A stretch of DNA of 64,000 bases from Endocalyx cinctus (Eukaryota; Ascomycota; Sordariomycetes; Amphisphaeriales; Apiosporaceae), in NCBI GenBank assembly GCA_001600455.1, contig BCKC01000013.1:310001-374000 (forward strand). The letters run 5' to 3'. This document shows, piece by piece, positions 10,645 through 23,578 of the stretch. Position 1 is the first letter of the stretch; every line of letters starts with the position of its first letter. The translations under genes were made by a program, and so were the position numbers. Below the pieces are notes generated by a model that was given only the letters and a program-made list of their open reading frames with translations, did not search any database and had not been told where the DNA came from.

Positions 10645-11127
10645 ATATGTCTTACATGATATAGAATGGCTTTATGGACTCCCGGACGATCTAAGAAGGT
10701 ATAGGTTATTGCGGAAGAATTGTGATTGAGGAACAAGTTCTAATTTAGCGTATATTGACGGTGTGTCACGATGGGAAGGTTGACTGTGATGGAGGTGGGA
10801 TGGGTAATTTGGCGTTTCCATTAATCGAGCTATAGCCAGCATAGACGGCAGAACTAGTTTTAAAAGAACGTGATATTCTGATTTACGTATGGAGGGGCGC
10901 TGTTAATTATCGCTTATTCTATAAACGACATCAATCAAAATACGAACTTAAAAACGTTCATTGTCAGGTACGAAGGTCGTGGAGGCCATATTAAAAGAGT
11001 CCGAGACAGTTGAATCAAAACTAGGGACTAAAAGGGCAAATACATCAATCAGCGCTAGGTTAGAGAGACAGACTATGCTAGTAACTATGCGTCAGTGCCC
11101 GTAAACTTTCATAGTATTGTATAGTAT
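10645..11127. other. Intergenic, nothing recognised
   Basis: AT-rich sequence without a supported frame or repeat. Confidence 0.4.
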
Positions 11128-11493
11128 TTACCTAGCCTTGAAGCATTCCACCCGGGACGCTACTTTAGTTTCAATCCGATCCGTAATCGCAGGTTGATTG
11201 TCTAGAGCAGCCGTCAGATTTTGCACCACGGTTTCTAATTGGCTTATTCTCCGATTAAGTTGCGTGTATACATCGTCGGACTCGACTTCGTTTGCCTTGT
11301 CGATTTGATCATCTAACGGGAAGACCTCTTGTTGTTCTAAGGGTTGGGAGATCTCATCTTGAGGGTTCCAGAACAGATTCGCCCATCCAAAAGAATCTGG
11401 TGTGTTGGTAACATTGTGCATAATATTGGGATTGCAGTGTATACAATCTGTGCAAGCCGTGATAGGCTGCAGTGTTTCCTGATTCCCCGACAT
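11128..11493 (-). CDS. Hypothetical protein with C-terminal coiled coil
   Basis: 121 codons starting MSGNQETLQP. The N-terminal half is Asn/Pro/Gln-rich with a GWANLFWNPQDE stretch. Residues about 75-100 form a heptad pattern (ISQLETVVQNLTAAL). A donor-like AGGTAAATAC overlaps the stop, so a further exon is possible. Family not recognised. Confidence 0.5.
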   Translation of the reverse strand: MSGNQETLQPITACTDCIHCNPNIMHNVTNTPDSFGWANLFWNPQDEISQPLEQQEVFPLDDQIDKANEVESDDVYTQLNRRISQLETVVQNLTAALDNQPAITDRIETKVASRVECFKAR

Positions 11494-11949
11494 TATCGTG
11501 GTTGTTAACTTTATTTATGTCGGTTCATACGTACAGTATCGAGAAACATATATCTTATATTATTCTAATAACACTTTTACAACTACCAAGCTGTACTGAG
11601 GCCTTTATAGAGGAGAGCACAGAAGTCGTCCCTGACTTGTCCTTGATGTCTTGTAGTCTGGCACGTCTTATTTTTGGTCTCCCTGTCATTTTTAATGGTG
11701 ACAAAAATAGTCCCTTTGCTCTACCTTTTGTCGTTATTTGAAATAAGGTACGTACATAACCAGACAGCAAGTCGAAAAAGCTTGACCAATTAGGGCCACA
11801 GTATAGATGTAAACTACTGTATATATGTACATAATCCTCTTTCTGTCGCAGGAAAAGAAACGACCTATGATTACGTGATGGGCCCATTGCGAGGCCACCA
11901 CTCCCTAGTAGGCGAAATGTCCGGTCCATCCAAAATTCGTATTGAACCC
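11494..11949. other. Intergenic, nothing recognised
   Basis: Overlapping short frames occur on both strands but none shows a motif. Confidence 0.35.
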
Positions 11950-12081
11950 CTGCTTAGATACATGGGTGCTTAGAGTACATTCTTTCCATTGGAATGCTGA
12001 TTTCTATATTGAGACAGTGTTATGGGGGTAAGGGATGAGTGGAGACTAGCCATTGTTTCCATTGGAATTCTGACTGTGATA
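11950..12081 (+). repeat. Dispersed repeat, copy 1 of the TTTCCATTGGAATG family
   Basis: This 132-bp sequence matches 45619-45754 almost throughout, starting CTGCTTAGATACAT and ending in a GACTGTGAYAT-type word. Inside, TTTCCATTGGAATKCTGA occurs twice. Shorter related pieces lie at 13434-13494, 45882-45918 and about 47310-47345. Confidence 0.8.
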
Positions 12082-12962
12082 TCAAAGGGAAAAAGATCTT
12101 TTGGTAGATGTGTCACGCATGTAACGGTGCTATTGGAGTATTGACTTTAACATAGTTTCAGTATTCCCACCCTTGACCAAAACAATCAATAAACAAAACA
12201 CTCGAATGGGATACTAGGCTGGGCCTGGTCGTCAACCTCGGAACCGGCTCGTCGCCCGGGGCCCGAAACGAGAGGTCAGCGCGATTTCTGGCACGATGGT
12301 TGCTTGGCCCGTCTCGCGAGAACGTACATATTTTTACGGAGGGCGGGAACAGGTAGAACGACGTCTCTTGTCTTGTGGAAGATGAATTAAAGAACGGGGG
12401 CCGCTATCGGCTAGACATCGCGCTCGAGAAAACAGGAATGCCTGGAAAAGGGCTCTTATTCTAGTCTGACTTTACTAGGCGCCTCCACCAGACACGCGGA
12501 TGTGGGGACAGATCGTGGTCAGGGGACCGCTTTTGTGGCCGCCTAATTTTTTAAGGTTACCCGGAGTGATTTTAATTTTTCCCCCAATTATTATTAACCA
12601 GATAGGTTAGAACGACGTCCCCTTTTCACGTCCCTTCCACGAGGTCAGAATAGGACCCAGAATAGGACCCAAAGCCTAAAAGACGGACCATTGAGGTCAA
12701 AGTCTAGGATGGAAAACCGCCATTGTAAGACAAGTTTCGGGAGCATACCGAAACATATTCAAAGGCCATTTATTAACTACCCTCCTTATTTAAGGTGGAT
12801 ATCTCCGTGAGAGATGGCCAGTGGTATGTAAATGGTTGTCTCTGGCAGGACGGGGATAGAGATTCCTGTCTACGCTCATATATTACATAGTCTATATATC
12901 TACGTCCAAATTATAACTACAAAGCTTTAACACTTACACATATTCTAAATACCATACATACA
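12082..12962. other. GC-rich spacer, no gene recognised
   Basis: The stretch contains a short direct duplication of GAATAGGACCCA near 12648. It leads into a probable promoter with TATATATC at about 12892, roughly 70 bp before the start at 12963. Confidence 0.4.
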
Positions 12963-13349
12963 ATGGCATCCGAACAGCCTTTCTTCGTCGTACCAGTGGG
13001 AAAGTAATGCATTACGAAACCACAAGACCATTGGAACACCACTTTTGTCTATACAATGCTCTATAAATCTGAAAATCCGATTTCGTATATCACTGTCTTT
13101 CTCAAGCCTGGTACCGCAATTTCAAATGGGCACGCAGCTCAGATATATTTACGTCCGACAAAAGGAATGGTAATGGGCAAAGAATACTTCGTGGGGTGCC
13201 TGGAACCTAATAAACCAAGTTGTCTTATACGAATAGTATCCCCGATGGAGGCTAACACGACCGGTATTACCATATACATTGCCGTATTGCCTGAGAACGA
13301 AATGTATGGATCGACGGAGCAGGGCGCGCTTTTCATGGAAGTTTCTTGA
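12963..13349 (+). pseudogene. Small hypothetical protein with one in-frame TAA
   Basis: An ATG at 12963 opens 14 codons, then TAA at 13005-13007, then the same frame continues open to 13349, about 128 codons in all. The C-terminal part is rich in beta-branched and Gly residues (ITVFLKPGTAIS; GITIYIAVLP), suggesting a small beta fold. The stop lies in an AAG TAA TGC context, consistent with CAA to TAA (a CpA to TpA change). Translation could restart at the ATG at 13056. The gene is bracketed by two copies of the dispersed repeat. Family unknown. Confidence 0.5.
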
Positions 13350-13433
13350 ATGGAGTTCTACGAGTTGGGAGGAGGTAATTATATATTACGAAAGAGAAGG
13401 TTGGCCCATTTAACAGGCCTAACTTGGCAACAT

Positions 13434-13494
13434 TATTGGGGGTAAGGGATGAGTGGAGGCTAGCCATTGTTTCCATTGGAATGTTGACTGTGGC
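13434..13494 (+). repeat. Dispersed repeat, partial copy
   Basis: This is the 3' half of the 11950-12081 repeat: GGGGGTAAGGGATGAGTGGA followed by the TTTCCATTGGAATG word and GACTGTGG. Confidence 0.75.
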
Positions 13495-13947
13495 CAGATT
13501 TAAATGTGGGTAGAATTATCTAAAGTATATGTAGCTTCAGCTTCGTATGCTATATAAAAATTTCAATTTATTCACTATCCTTCAAATAATATATTGCGAC
13601 GGCGAACGCCGCCATCACCAGGATGAGCTTACGTAAGGGAAGATGCCCCTATATAAGGGCATCTTCTTGAACACTTGTAGATACTTTTCTCTCCTTTCTT
13701 CCTCAGCTTTAGTATTCTTCGTCAATAGAGTATCAGCTGCGGTTGCAGGCCTTGACCCAACACTTCCAGTAAGCTCGCCGTGACATCGTATATAACGCGA
13801 GATCTCTATCGCGCTCCCTCAACAACCTCAACGCCAGCACTCTACTCTCTCACTGATAGCCTGGTAACATTTTTCTTTGTTATATACACGTATATATTTG
13901 AGAACCGAAATATACAGACATAGCTGCAGCTACATTATAGCCTCTAT
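13495..13947. other. Intergenic with TATA-centred hairpin
   Basis: A perfect 10-bp inverted repeat at 13639-13648 and 13657-13666 (GAAGATGCCC / GGGCATCTTC) encloses CTATATAA. No gene was recognised. Confidence 0.55.
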
Positions 13948-14253
13948 CATTCGTCATTCGTCATTCGTCATTCGTCATTCGTCATTCGTCATTCGTCATT
14001 CGTCATTTCATTCGTCATTCGTCATTCGTCATTCGTCATTCGTCATTCGTCATTCGTCATTCGTCATTNNNNNNNNNNNNNNNNNNNNNNNNNNNNNNNN
14101 NNNNNNNNNNNNNNNNNNNNNNNNNNNNNNNNNNNNNNNNNNNNNNNNNNNNNNNNNNNNNNNNNNNNTCGTCATTCGTCATTCGTCATTCGTCATTCGT
14201 CATTCGTCATTCGTCATTCGTCATTCGTCATTCGTCATTCGTCATTCGTCATT
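13948..14253. repeat. Heptamer satellite (TCATTCG)n containing a 100-N gap
   Basis: Near-perfect copies of the 7-bp unit run on both sides of the gap at 14069-14168. The only visible irregularity before the gap is a shortened unit near 14006-14012. A gap of exactly 100 N is the usual placeholder for unknown length, so the true array is probably longer. Confidence 0.95.
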
Positions 14254-14694
14254 GCTTATCTTTTACTCGGGATGCCGGTTTTTTAAGTATATTAGAGGAA
14301 GCAAATCATAATTTTCAAACTACCACGCTAATATAAATATATTTTATCAATCATATTGTTAAACAAACCAAATCTTGCCCTTTCTATCACTACTATGCGT
14401 TCCTTTAATGAGGCAGGTTTCCTTACACTAGCCCTATTTATCGGAACAGTACGTTCAATGTCCATAATATCCCATATCAAGGCTCGAAGCCACTTAAACC
14501 AAAGGTCTTGGCAGAACTTTTAACTATGATGTCAAACTGGATCGCGTACTATTGGACGCATAGTGGTCATTAAGCATTTGTCACGGACACACTTGTAGGT
14601 CAAATCTGCGCTAAAAGACTTTTTTTTTTTTTTTTAAGAAACTAATTACCCTCATTTATTTAGTCACACGTAACGACTTCTTCATTATTCACGT
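14254..14694. other. Intergenic, nothing recognised
   Basis: Includes a poly-T tract at about 14622-14635. It is the likely promoter region of the PD-(D/E)XK gene, but no clear element is seen. Confidence 0.4.
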
Positions 14695-16041
14695 ATGCCT
14701 CTCACCACCTTTCATCGCCATACGATAAAAAAAATGAGCCGGGAAAGTATTCAAAACTGGCTAAATCAAATCGATGATGAAATTGAAAATCTCCGCGCTA
14801 TTGAATGGACCCAACGACTCTCTGTCAAACGAACTCGAAGTCTACGCGTCGAAACCAATCTCCTATCACCCCCAAGAACCATGTCTACCCACACACCCAA
14901 GAGGGCTCGCCGTGCCGACCCAGACGATAAAAGTGACGGCAGCACCGGGGGCCAAGAAGAGACGCCACGGGGGAGAGGTCCACGATCCATAAATTCATGG
15001 TCCACGGCATCGAGGTCTAGCCAGAGCTCGCCTACGAAACAATTACACGCACTACGACTAGCGGGGATTGAGACGAGGACGCTTGATATAAGCGACGATA
15101 CCGAATTACCAGAAGAGCTAAATGGCCGGCTATCGAACATCGTGGCGTCGGCTGTTCCATATCGCGGGATTGTCCATTCATCACAACGGGAACTAATACG
15201 TCGGGCCTTTGCGAACAAGACATTCTGGGGCGACGAGAGTATCTTTGACGAATCAAGGGAAGGTCTTGGGCGCCCAACTACATTGGAATTTGTGCAGGAT
15301 ATTCGAGCGAATGCGAAGGAGTGTAACGACCTATCCCATCCCGAGTCGTCGTGGAGCTAGATGTGGCCGCTGCTGGAGAATGCCATGAAATCATTCGCCA
15401 CTTCGTCAGGACACGGAGTATTCGCAGTCCCCTGCACTACAGCCTCCATCATAAGTTCTTACAGGGTTAAAAATCAAAGCACCAAGATGATTGATTACGT
15501 GTTAGCCATCTCGCCGGACTCGCCATCGTTGAGCGTTATCAACTCGCTACGGGCGCGCATGCCCGGGCAGAGCATTAACCACACTGAATTCTTCCCGCTC
15601 CAGCATCGCCCCATCGCGGTACCGATTGAAGTTAAGCGCCTCGACGGCCTCGATAGGGCTAAGGTCCAGCTAGAGCTGTGGTTAGCCGCACAATGGGCAA
15701 AACTGGACGGACTCTCCTCGGACTCTCGAACGCCCCAGTACTTGCTAGCCGTCATCATCGCCGGACACGAATGGAATTTGGCTATTTCAACGCGCGACAC
15801 GGAAACCAAGCAGATGGTGAGTTCCCACATGAGGTGGCCCCTCTACGACTACAGCGCTTGTCATCTGACCATGATTTAGATACTTTGGGAGAAGTACACG
15901 TTTGGTAGCACGAGGTCAGTCGCGGATATCTTCAGGATCGACTGCGTACTGCGGAGGCTGGCCCTGTACGCTCGAGATGAGTATTGGTGCTGGTTCAAAC
16001 AATCGTGTCTACAACTTGATCCGAGTCCTGCGGTGCTATGA
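14695..16041 (+). pseudogene. Fungal PD-(D/E)XK nuclease-like protein, one nonsense codon
   Basis: The frame from 14695 (or the second Met at 14734) runs to TAG at 15358-15360 and continues open to a 63-bp intron at 15817-15879 (donor GTGAGT, branch CTGAC, acceptor TTTAG). The last exon is 15880-16041. The layout matches a fungal family: an N-terminal NWLNQI segment, a Ser/Arg/Pro linker, an SSPTKQL motif, then the nuclease fold with a PCTTASII segment. Candidate catalytic residues are Asp at codon 267 (KMIDYV) and Glu/Lys at codons 312 and 314 (IEVKR). The TAG in AGC TAG ATG is consistent with CAG to TAG. Without that stop the gene would be complete. Confidence 0.75.
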
Positions 16042-17315
16042 TCTAAAAGCAGTATCTTGGTGAGAAACGTGGTACCACGGTAAGCGATAAGACATGATAG
16101 CCCCCGAATTGGATCATTTTCTTAAGGCCTGAACAAGTCCAGTATTTTCTGGGCTACGATATTGACGGGTATCTGCCGTTGGCATAAACCCGTACTCCCT
16201 TTTGTCTGACGAGCTAAAGGATAACTACTCGGATTGTATGTCGTCAAGTCGCTATCGTCGGGCACACGTGGTGCGGTAAGGTCGACATCACGGGCACTGT
16301 TTATCAACTCGCCACCTTCGGCTACCTCAGCCCTCCTACTAGGGATAATATCGGCCACTAGGTCGTACGTGACCTCTAGAGAGGATTCCGCCACTCTGAT
16401 CGATCCGTTATCAAACGGGACGTCGAAACTGGCCGTGCCGCCATCGTCGCAATGTTCATGACGAGCTTCATCATCCACTTGCCGCGGGCTAGTGCATAGT
16501 TTTGCTTCGATGGCCAGATCGAGATCCCCCAAGCTGCTATCGCCTGCGGTTGGACCCGATTGACAAACTCTCGGACGTCGCCGGGCATTTCGAGGCGGAT
16601 TTGTACGGGCCTTGCGACGAGCGGCTTTCGCATCGGCCAATGCTAACCGGAGATGCTCGTGAAGCTAGTTCCCTCAGCTTAGCCAGTAGGGCAAGTACCC
16701 AGATTGAGACTTACCTCGCCAGCGTCTGGAGGTTTCTGGCCTTCCGGAAGATGCGCTGCCGTCTTGAGACAGTGGTGGGTAGGGTCCCAATGGATCGTGA
16801 AAGTGAAAATTTTCGCTAGCCTTCCTAACTCCACTGTTTTCCTCAGAGAATTGCCTCGTTTTCTGGCTTTATCTTTCTCGCATTTCTGATGAGTGTCCTT
16901 ATCCAGAGCCATTTGGGTGAACCGGTGAACCGGTGAACCGAATGAAATCTAGATGTGTTCAATAATGTCTTGATAGACCCGATTGCGACCGATAGCCTGC
17001 GACTGGCTTTTTCTTGACCCAGACAACGATAAATCGGGGCAATAACGTTTTGGAAGCGGATGCTGGAAGGAGCTGGACCGACTGGTCCTTCGTTTCGAGG
17101 ACGGTGGCAAGAGGTATACGCCGCGACTATCAGTAAGAGTAGAAAGCGTGGGGGAAGTTGTTGGTATCGTGCCGGGATGGTTATAATCGGCGTTGTGGGG
17201 AAATATATCGACCAACCAACCCAGTGTCGCTTGTGAACGTATTTGCGTAAATTAAGTGAACATACTACGTGTAAATTAGTTAACACTGGAAAGCTGTGTC
17301 GCAAGAGTATAAAAT
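16042..17315. other. GC-rich coding-like region, unresolved
   Basis: Several overlapping minus-strand frames (16122-16640, 16376-16633, 16843-17304, 16949-17215) suggest decayed coding sequence in the higher-GC block. No single frame has a recognisable domain. An 8-bp tandem GGTGAACC (three copies) lies at about 16916-16939. Confidence 0.35.
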
Positions 17316-17362
17316 CAAATAGTGGGAAGATAGTATGCGTGCGTTTTTAATTTAAAGTTGGT
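17316..17362 (+). repeat. Left arm of a 47-bp inverted repeat
   Basis: Matches the reverse complement of 20553-20601 at roughly 42 of 47 positions, including ATGCGTGCGTTTTTAATTTA. The arms are about 3.2 kb apart. Confidence 0.8.
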
Positions 17363-19490
<2,128 letters not shown>

Positions 19491-19976
19491 GTTCCTCCGA
19501 GACTTATCTATTAATACCATGCACTGATGGCATTGGTAGGTAGTTAATTGACGCTTAATAATTCGCATCCGAGCCATTGTCCTAGTTCCGGAGTCGTCTG
19601 GTTCGTATGTACAATTGACTCAGTGTTAACTAAAGCATTAGTACGTAACATACAGTAATAGGATATTAAGCGAAAGGAGTAGTGAGTCTAAACGGTGGGA
19701 ACAGATTTAAATTGACTCATTGTCCTAATGTAATAGTCTGTTGACGGACTAGTTTACGTAGCAAAAAGATGATGATCCCTGCTGTGACAATCGGACAATT
19801 ACGAGATAGTAGTCTTGGGTGGGAGTTAAAGGGGCTCTGGTCACGAAAAGAAGGGAATGAATATACTTAAAAACGATGATATATTAATATGCCTGATGGG
19901 GATCACACGAAATGTATATAACTATGTAATAATGATTCTGTTTTGGGGGAGTGGGGTATGAGGGCAAGCGATGTAG
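19491..19976. other. Intergenic, nothing recognised
   Basis: No supported frame, repeat or motif. Confidence 0.35.
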
Positions 19977-20402
19977 GAAATTAGGAGAATATACAAAACG
20001 CCTAGCAGATATGTATGCCCTCCCCCGTTGAAGGGCCCCTTGATGGATCGCATCGAGAAAGTTTTCAGTCGAGGCCCAGAAATTGGAACGGCAAGTCATT
20101 TACATTTCATTACCATGCCCTTGTATTTTATTGGTTATTGGTCTATTCAGAAATAACCGTTTTTATGTCTTTAGTTTGGCGGTACAATCCTGGCTATAAT
20201 GTTCGAGGAACGGTCGGAAAAATGGGAGCAGGTCGTTCTTGCACACGCGAGTAAGGCGATCGTGATAGTCCATGACTACATCTGGTCTCTCCTAAGTATG
20301 TTAAGCGGGGAAGATCAGATGATGAAGCAATTATGGAATTACCTAACCGATGAATTATGTGTTGCGTACCACCAAACGCAGAAATCTGACATCTACCTAT
20401 AG
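19977..20402 (+). pseudogene. Dynamin-superfamily GTPase fragment (stalk region)
   Basis: Two exon-like blocks (19977-20090 and 20175-20402) join in phase 0 across an 84-bp GC-AG intron (donor GCAAGT, acceptor TTTAG). The joined reading has IEKVFSRGPEIGT followed by FGGTILAIMFEERSEKWEQ and VIVHDYIWSLL. This is the pattern of the stalk of fungal Mx/dynamin-like GTPases. The 5' edge coincides with an acceptor-like GATGTAG. The GTPase domain is absent nearby, so it is a remnant. Confidence 0.7.
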
Positions 20403-20784
20403 TTCATTTTGTGTTTCCAGCTAGCACTTCCGATAGTTTCAAAAGAGTAGCGGAGGGGTTATATGCGTCCAACATGTGAGAGGGGATACATCATCTCATT
20501 AAAACGTTTACATCAAACGAACGATTCTCAGAATACCGAGATAAATGAACATTTAACAACTTTAAATTAAAAACGCACGCATGCTACCTTCCCACTATTG
20601 GCAGTTGTCGTAGTGGCAATGGCGATAATCGTCGTGATGGTAATAACACCTATATTAATATCCATGCAGGATCCGTTTATTATAGCTTAAAGGTTCTAGT
20701 AGGTTTAAATATCCAGGTCTCCTGCGTTGTATAAATTAATTGACGAAATAATCACTTGGATAAATTTGAACGATTATTACTTAC
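20403..20784. other. Intergenic with inverted-repeat arm
   Basis: Contains the right arm of the inverted repeat (20553-20601). Nothing else recognised. Confidence 0.45.
20553..20601 (-). repeat. Right arm of a 47-bp inverted repeat
   Basis: Reverse complement of 17316-17362 with about five differences. Confidence 0.8.
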
Positions 20785-22200
20785 CTAGGAGGTCCCCTTT
20801 CGTTATTTTTTCTAATTTCTCCAGGAAGTCCTTGGGGCCCGTTTGCTCCCGGGTTACCGGGAGTACCACGTGGGCCGGGATCGCTAACTCTCCTAAAATA
20901 AATTGAGTTAAAAAAGCCGGTTGGAACGATAGGTTGGCGATAAATTCTTTTGTGTTGTTAGTGAATATAATATATACCCAGGAGGACCTTTTTTTCTATT
21001 ATCGTTTTTATTACCTTATCTTCTAAGCTGGCCTTTTGTTTTAGGCCGCTTATCCCTATTGTCCCTATTATTTTTATTAGCGGAACTTGGAGGCCCGGGA
21101 GGGTTTTATGCACCTTTTAAAACTTATAAATAAAAACGATTTAAGTACCTTTTATAATATTTTATATTCACCGGTTAAACTAATAAAACTTTAAACTATA
21201 TACGGTATTAACTTTATAAATCTGGAGAAATTATATATTAAATAAATAAAGCGAATTAATCGTGCTTTATATATAATATGTTGGGCTTAAATGATATATA
21301 AATAAAAGGGGGAAAACGAGAATAATAGTTTATATCTTTGTTTACCGCGTTATTCTTTGGGTTTTATAAGCCTAGGTAAACTTTGTAATATATTAATATA
21401 TTTAAATCCTTTAATTTATTTTTTAACCCTATATTTAAGTCTCGTTGGCATCTTGGCATCTTTTTATAAGTATTTTATAATATTAAAGTTGATATAAGCT
21501 TAGGGATTTTTATTAGCGTTTTTTATTTAGTAATGTTAATTAAACCTAGAATAAATAAAGTAATAAAAATATAAATAAGGATATGTTTAATGTAACGGTA
21601 ATAATAATAATGGTTGTAATTAAGTTTGAGTCGTTTAAATTTATTGATTCCGCAGCTATTACTAAGTCGGCGTTAAGTAATATTATAGTTGCCTGGGTTA
21701 ATTGAGTTTCGATAATATTAGTTATTTATTAGTAAAACCTTAAGGATTTTATTATGGTCGCTGTTGGTGTGTTGCGAGAGATAATTAGGGTAATAAATAT
21801 CGGCTCTCTAGTATAAATTATGGGGGCTGTTATTATCCTGCCTAGAGGTACCATTATAGTCGATATTGGCTGGTAATATGGTAGAAATTCCTATTAACGC
21901 TTACCTCGCCTATAAAGCTTAACGGTGTTAGTTTTTTACATATGAACGAGATTAGAATATTATTTATGGTAAAAGTTTAATTACCTTATCTTTAAGATAT
22001 ATTTTACTCCTTTGCTTGAAGAGCCTTATTTCTTAACAGCTTGACTAGTAGTTTAGCCAAGTTACCATTACGACAATAATAAACTAAGACTGAACTATTT
22101 CAATAGTCGATAAAAGCCAAAACTTCTCATTTGCGACTTTGTATCTATCGCGTATCGGGTGTTGGTGGTACGCAGGATACTTGTGGCTGACTTATTTATC
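20785..22200 (-). pseudogene. Collagen-like (Gly-X-Y) gene, RIP-like decay
   Basis: On the minus strand, an exon at 20892-20785 (acceptor TTTTAG, donor GTAAGT) encodes seven Gly-X-Y triplets starting GPRGTPGNPG. The preceding exon, ending at 20978 before an 85-bp intron, ends in KKGPPG and has in-frame TAA codons. The joint restores a Gly triplet in phase. Upstream to about 22200 the sequence is strongly AT-rich, with coding-like frames interrupted by TAA/TAG. It probably once encoded a larger protein with a collagen-like tract. Confidence 0.6.
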
Positions 22201-23028
22201 AAGACTATGACTTTTTATAAATAGCTAGACCTAAAGCCACATGTGTTCTGGTTCTAATATATCCAAGAACGGCTCTACAAGTAAAGCGGCACATTTCGAT
22301 CGGGATCTATTTTTGACACCTATATTATCTAAAAAGAAGATTTTCTTAACAGTCACTAAGTGGCTGGATGATGCAATATCCTATAGTATCCCTCCTCATA
22401 TATATGATGACCCGTTGGTAGATGGATGAAGGCTCTTCATATTCGATAAGAGTAATCCATAATATATCATCACACATAGGGGAATTCCACGTGAACTCGA
22501 ACTGAGGCGGTACCGTCTTTGAATCTACCTCGATGTTCTGCTCCATTATTCACATCTACCACAGTCNTAATCACCGTATTCTTTTTCGATAAAACAATCC
22601 ACTTTGCGCCTTTCACACTAAAACTTAGTCTAAGAAGGTAACAATACATTTTAACTTACTATTATTCCACTTATCCTTAGCTGCTGCTAAATTACATGTT
22701 TTTTTTTTTTTTTTTTTTTGAAATTGAAGCTGGCTTCTTTCTTAATATAATTCACTCGCTGGAAATACTTGATCGGACGGATAACATGCAACATACCGCC
22801 GATCTATCCAAGCTACATAACTAGAGAAAAATCATCCTCTCTAAAACAAGAGATACGAAATGTCCAAGAACACCTCTCGACCGTGGAGTCTCTTGTCTAA
22901 AAGGTTACTAAAGTCTTATATATCCTCTCCTCAGCTTCTAGAGGTTTCGACGGAAAAACAAAGAAGGCAGAGAACGCCTGAACCTCTTATTGGGCTAATT
23001 TCGAGATGGAATTCGTGGGCCCCTGAGC
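22201..23028. other. Intergenic, weak frames only
   Basis: A 66-codon minus frame (22346-22546) begins MEQNIEVDSK but has no recognised family. There are a poly-T tract at about 22701-22719 and an N at 22567. Confidence 0.35.
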
Positions 23029-23427
23029 CTATTTCTTCGCCGCGTGTTTCGAGTCTGCTGCGCCACGGTATTCAAGACTGTTGCGATTGAAATCAGGCTT
23101 TCGTATGCTCTCAAACAGTGTCAAAAGAGCGTTGTTCATCTCCTGAATGCGCTTATCCATCTCCTTTGGCTAGGTTGTGAAGGCCGCGATATCGGATCTT
23201 GCTTGTTGATACTTCGCTTCTACGTCCTTGACGCGTTTGGTAAATAACTGGTTCTGGGCGTGAAGCAAGGTCTGGCCCAGATCGAATGATGACGAGGGAT
23301 TGCTTGTCAGGCCGTAGTCCCATGGTACACTNAACTTGGCGGGAAAGCCCATATCTCCCCCATCCGATGCACTCATTGGCACATCTACACCTGCTGCATC
23401 AAAATGGAAGGCACTAGATGCTTTCAT
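23029..23427 (-). pseudogene. Hypothetical protein with coiled coil, one in-frame TAG
   Basis: From the ATG at 23427 the frame is open to TAG at 23170-23172, then open again to TAG at 23029. Heptad-like segments (FTKRVKDVEAKYQQ before the stop, EMDKRIQEMNNALLTLFE after it) lie on both sides, so the internal stop interrupts a continuous coiled coil. The context ACC TAG CCA fits CAG to TAG. One N lies in the frame. It is downstream of, and co-oriented with, the ankyrin-HET gene. Confidence 0.5.
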
Positions 23428-23578
23428 GCATATCGAGTGATGATTGCCTAGTGATGNTAGGCTTCAATGGCTCGATTATATTCCGTACTTGGAACGCCTG
23501 TGGAACAACTGTGGCATATAATTCCCGAAGGATATCTCTAGAGAGATTGAAGATACGTCAAATTCGTTGACAGATCCG

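Noticed and set aside
16376..16633. Possible retrotransposon gag-like protein on the minus strand
   Set aside because: Composition is suggestive, but no gag, zinc-knuckle or reverse-transcriptase motif could be found nearby.
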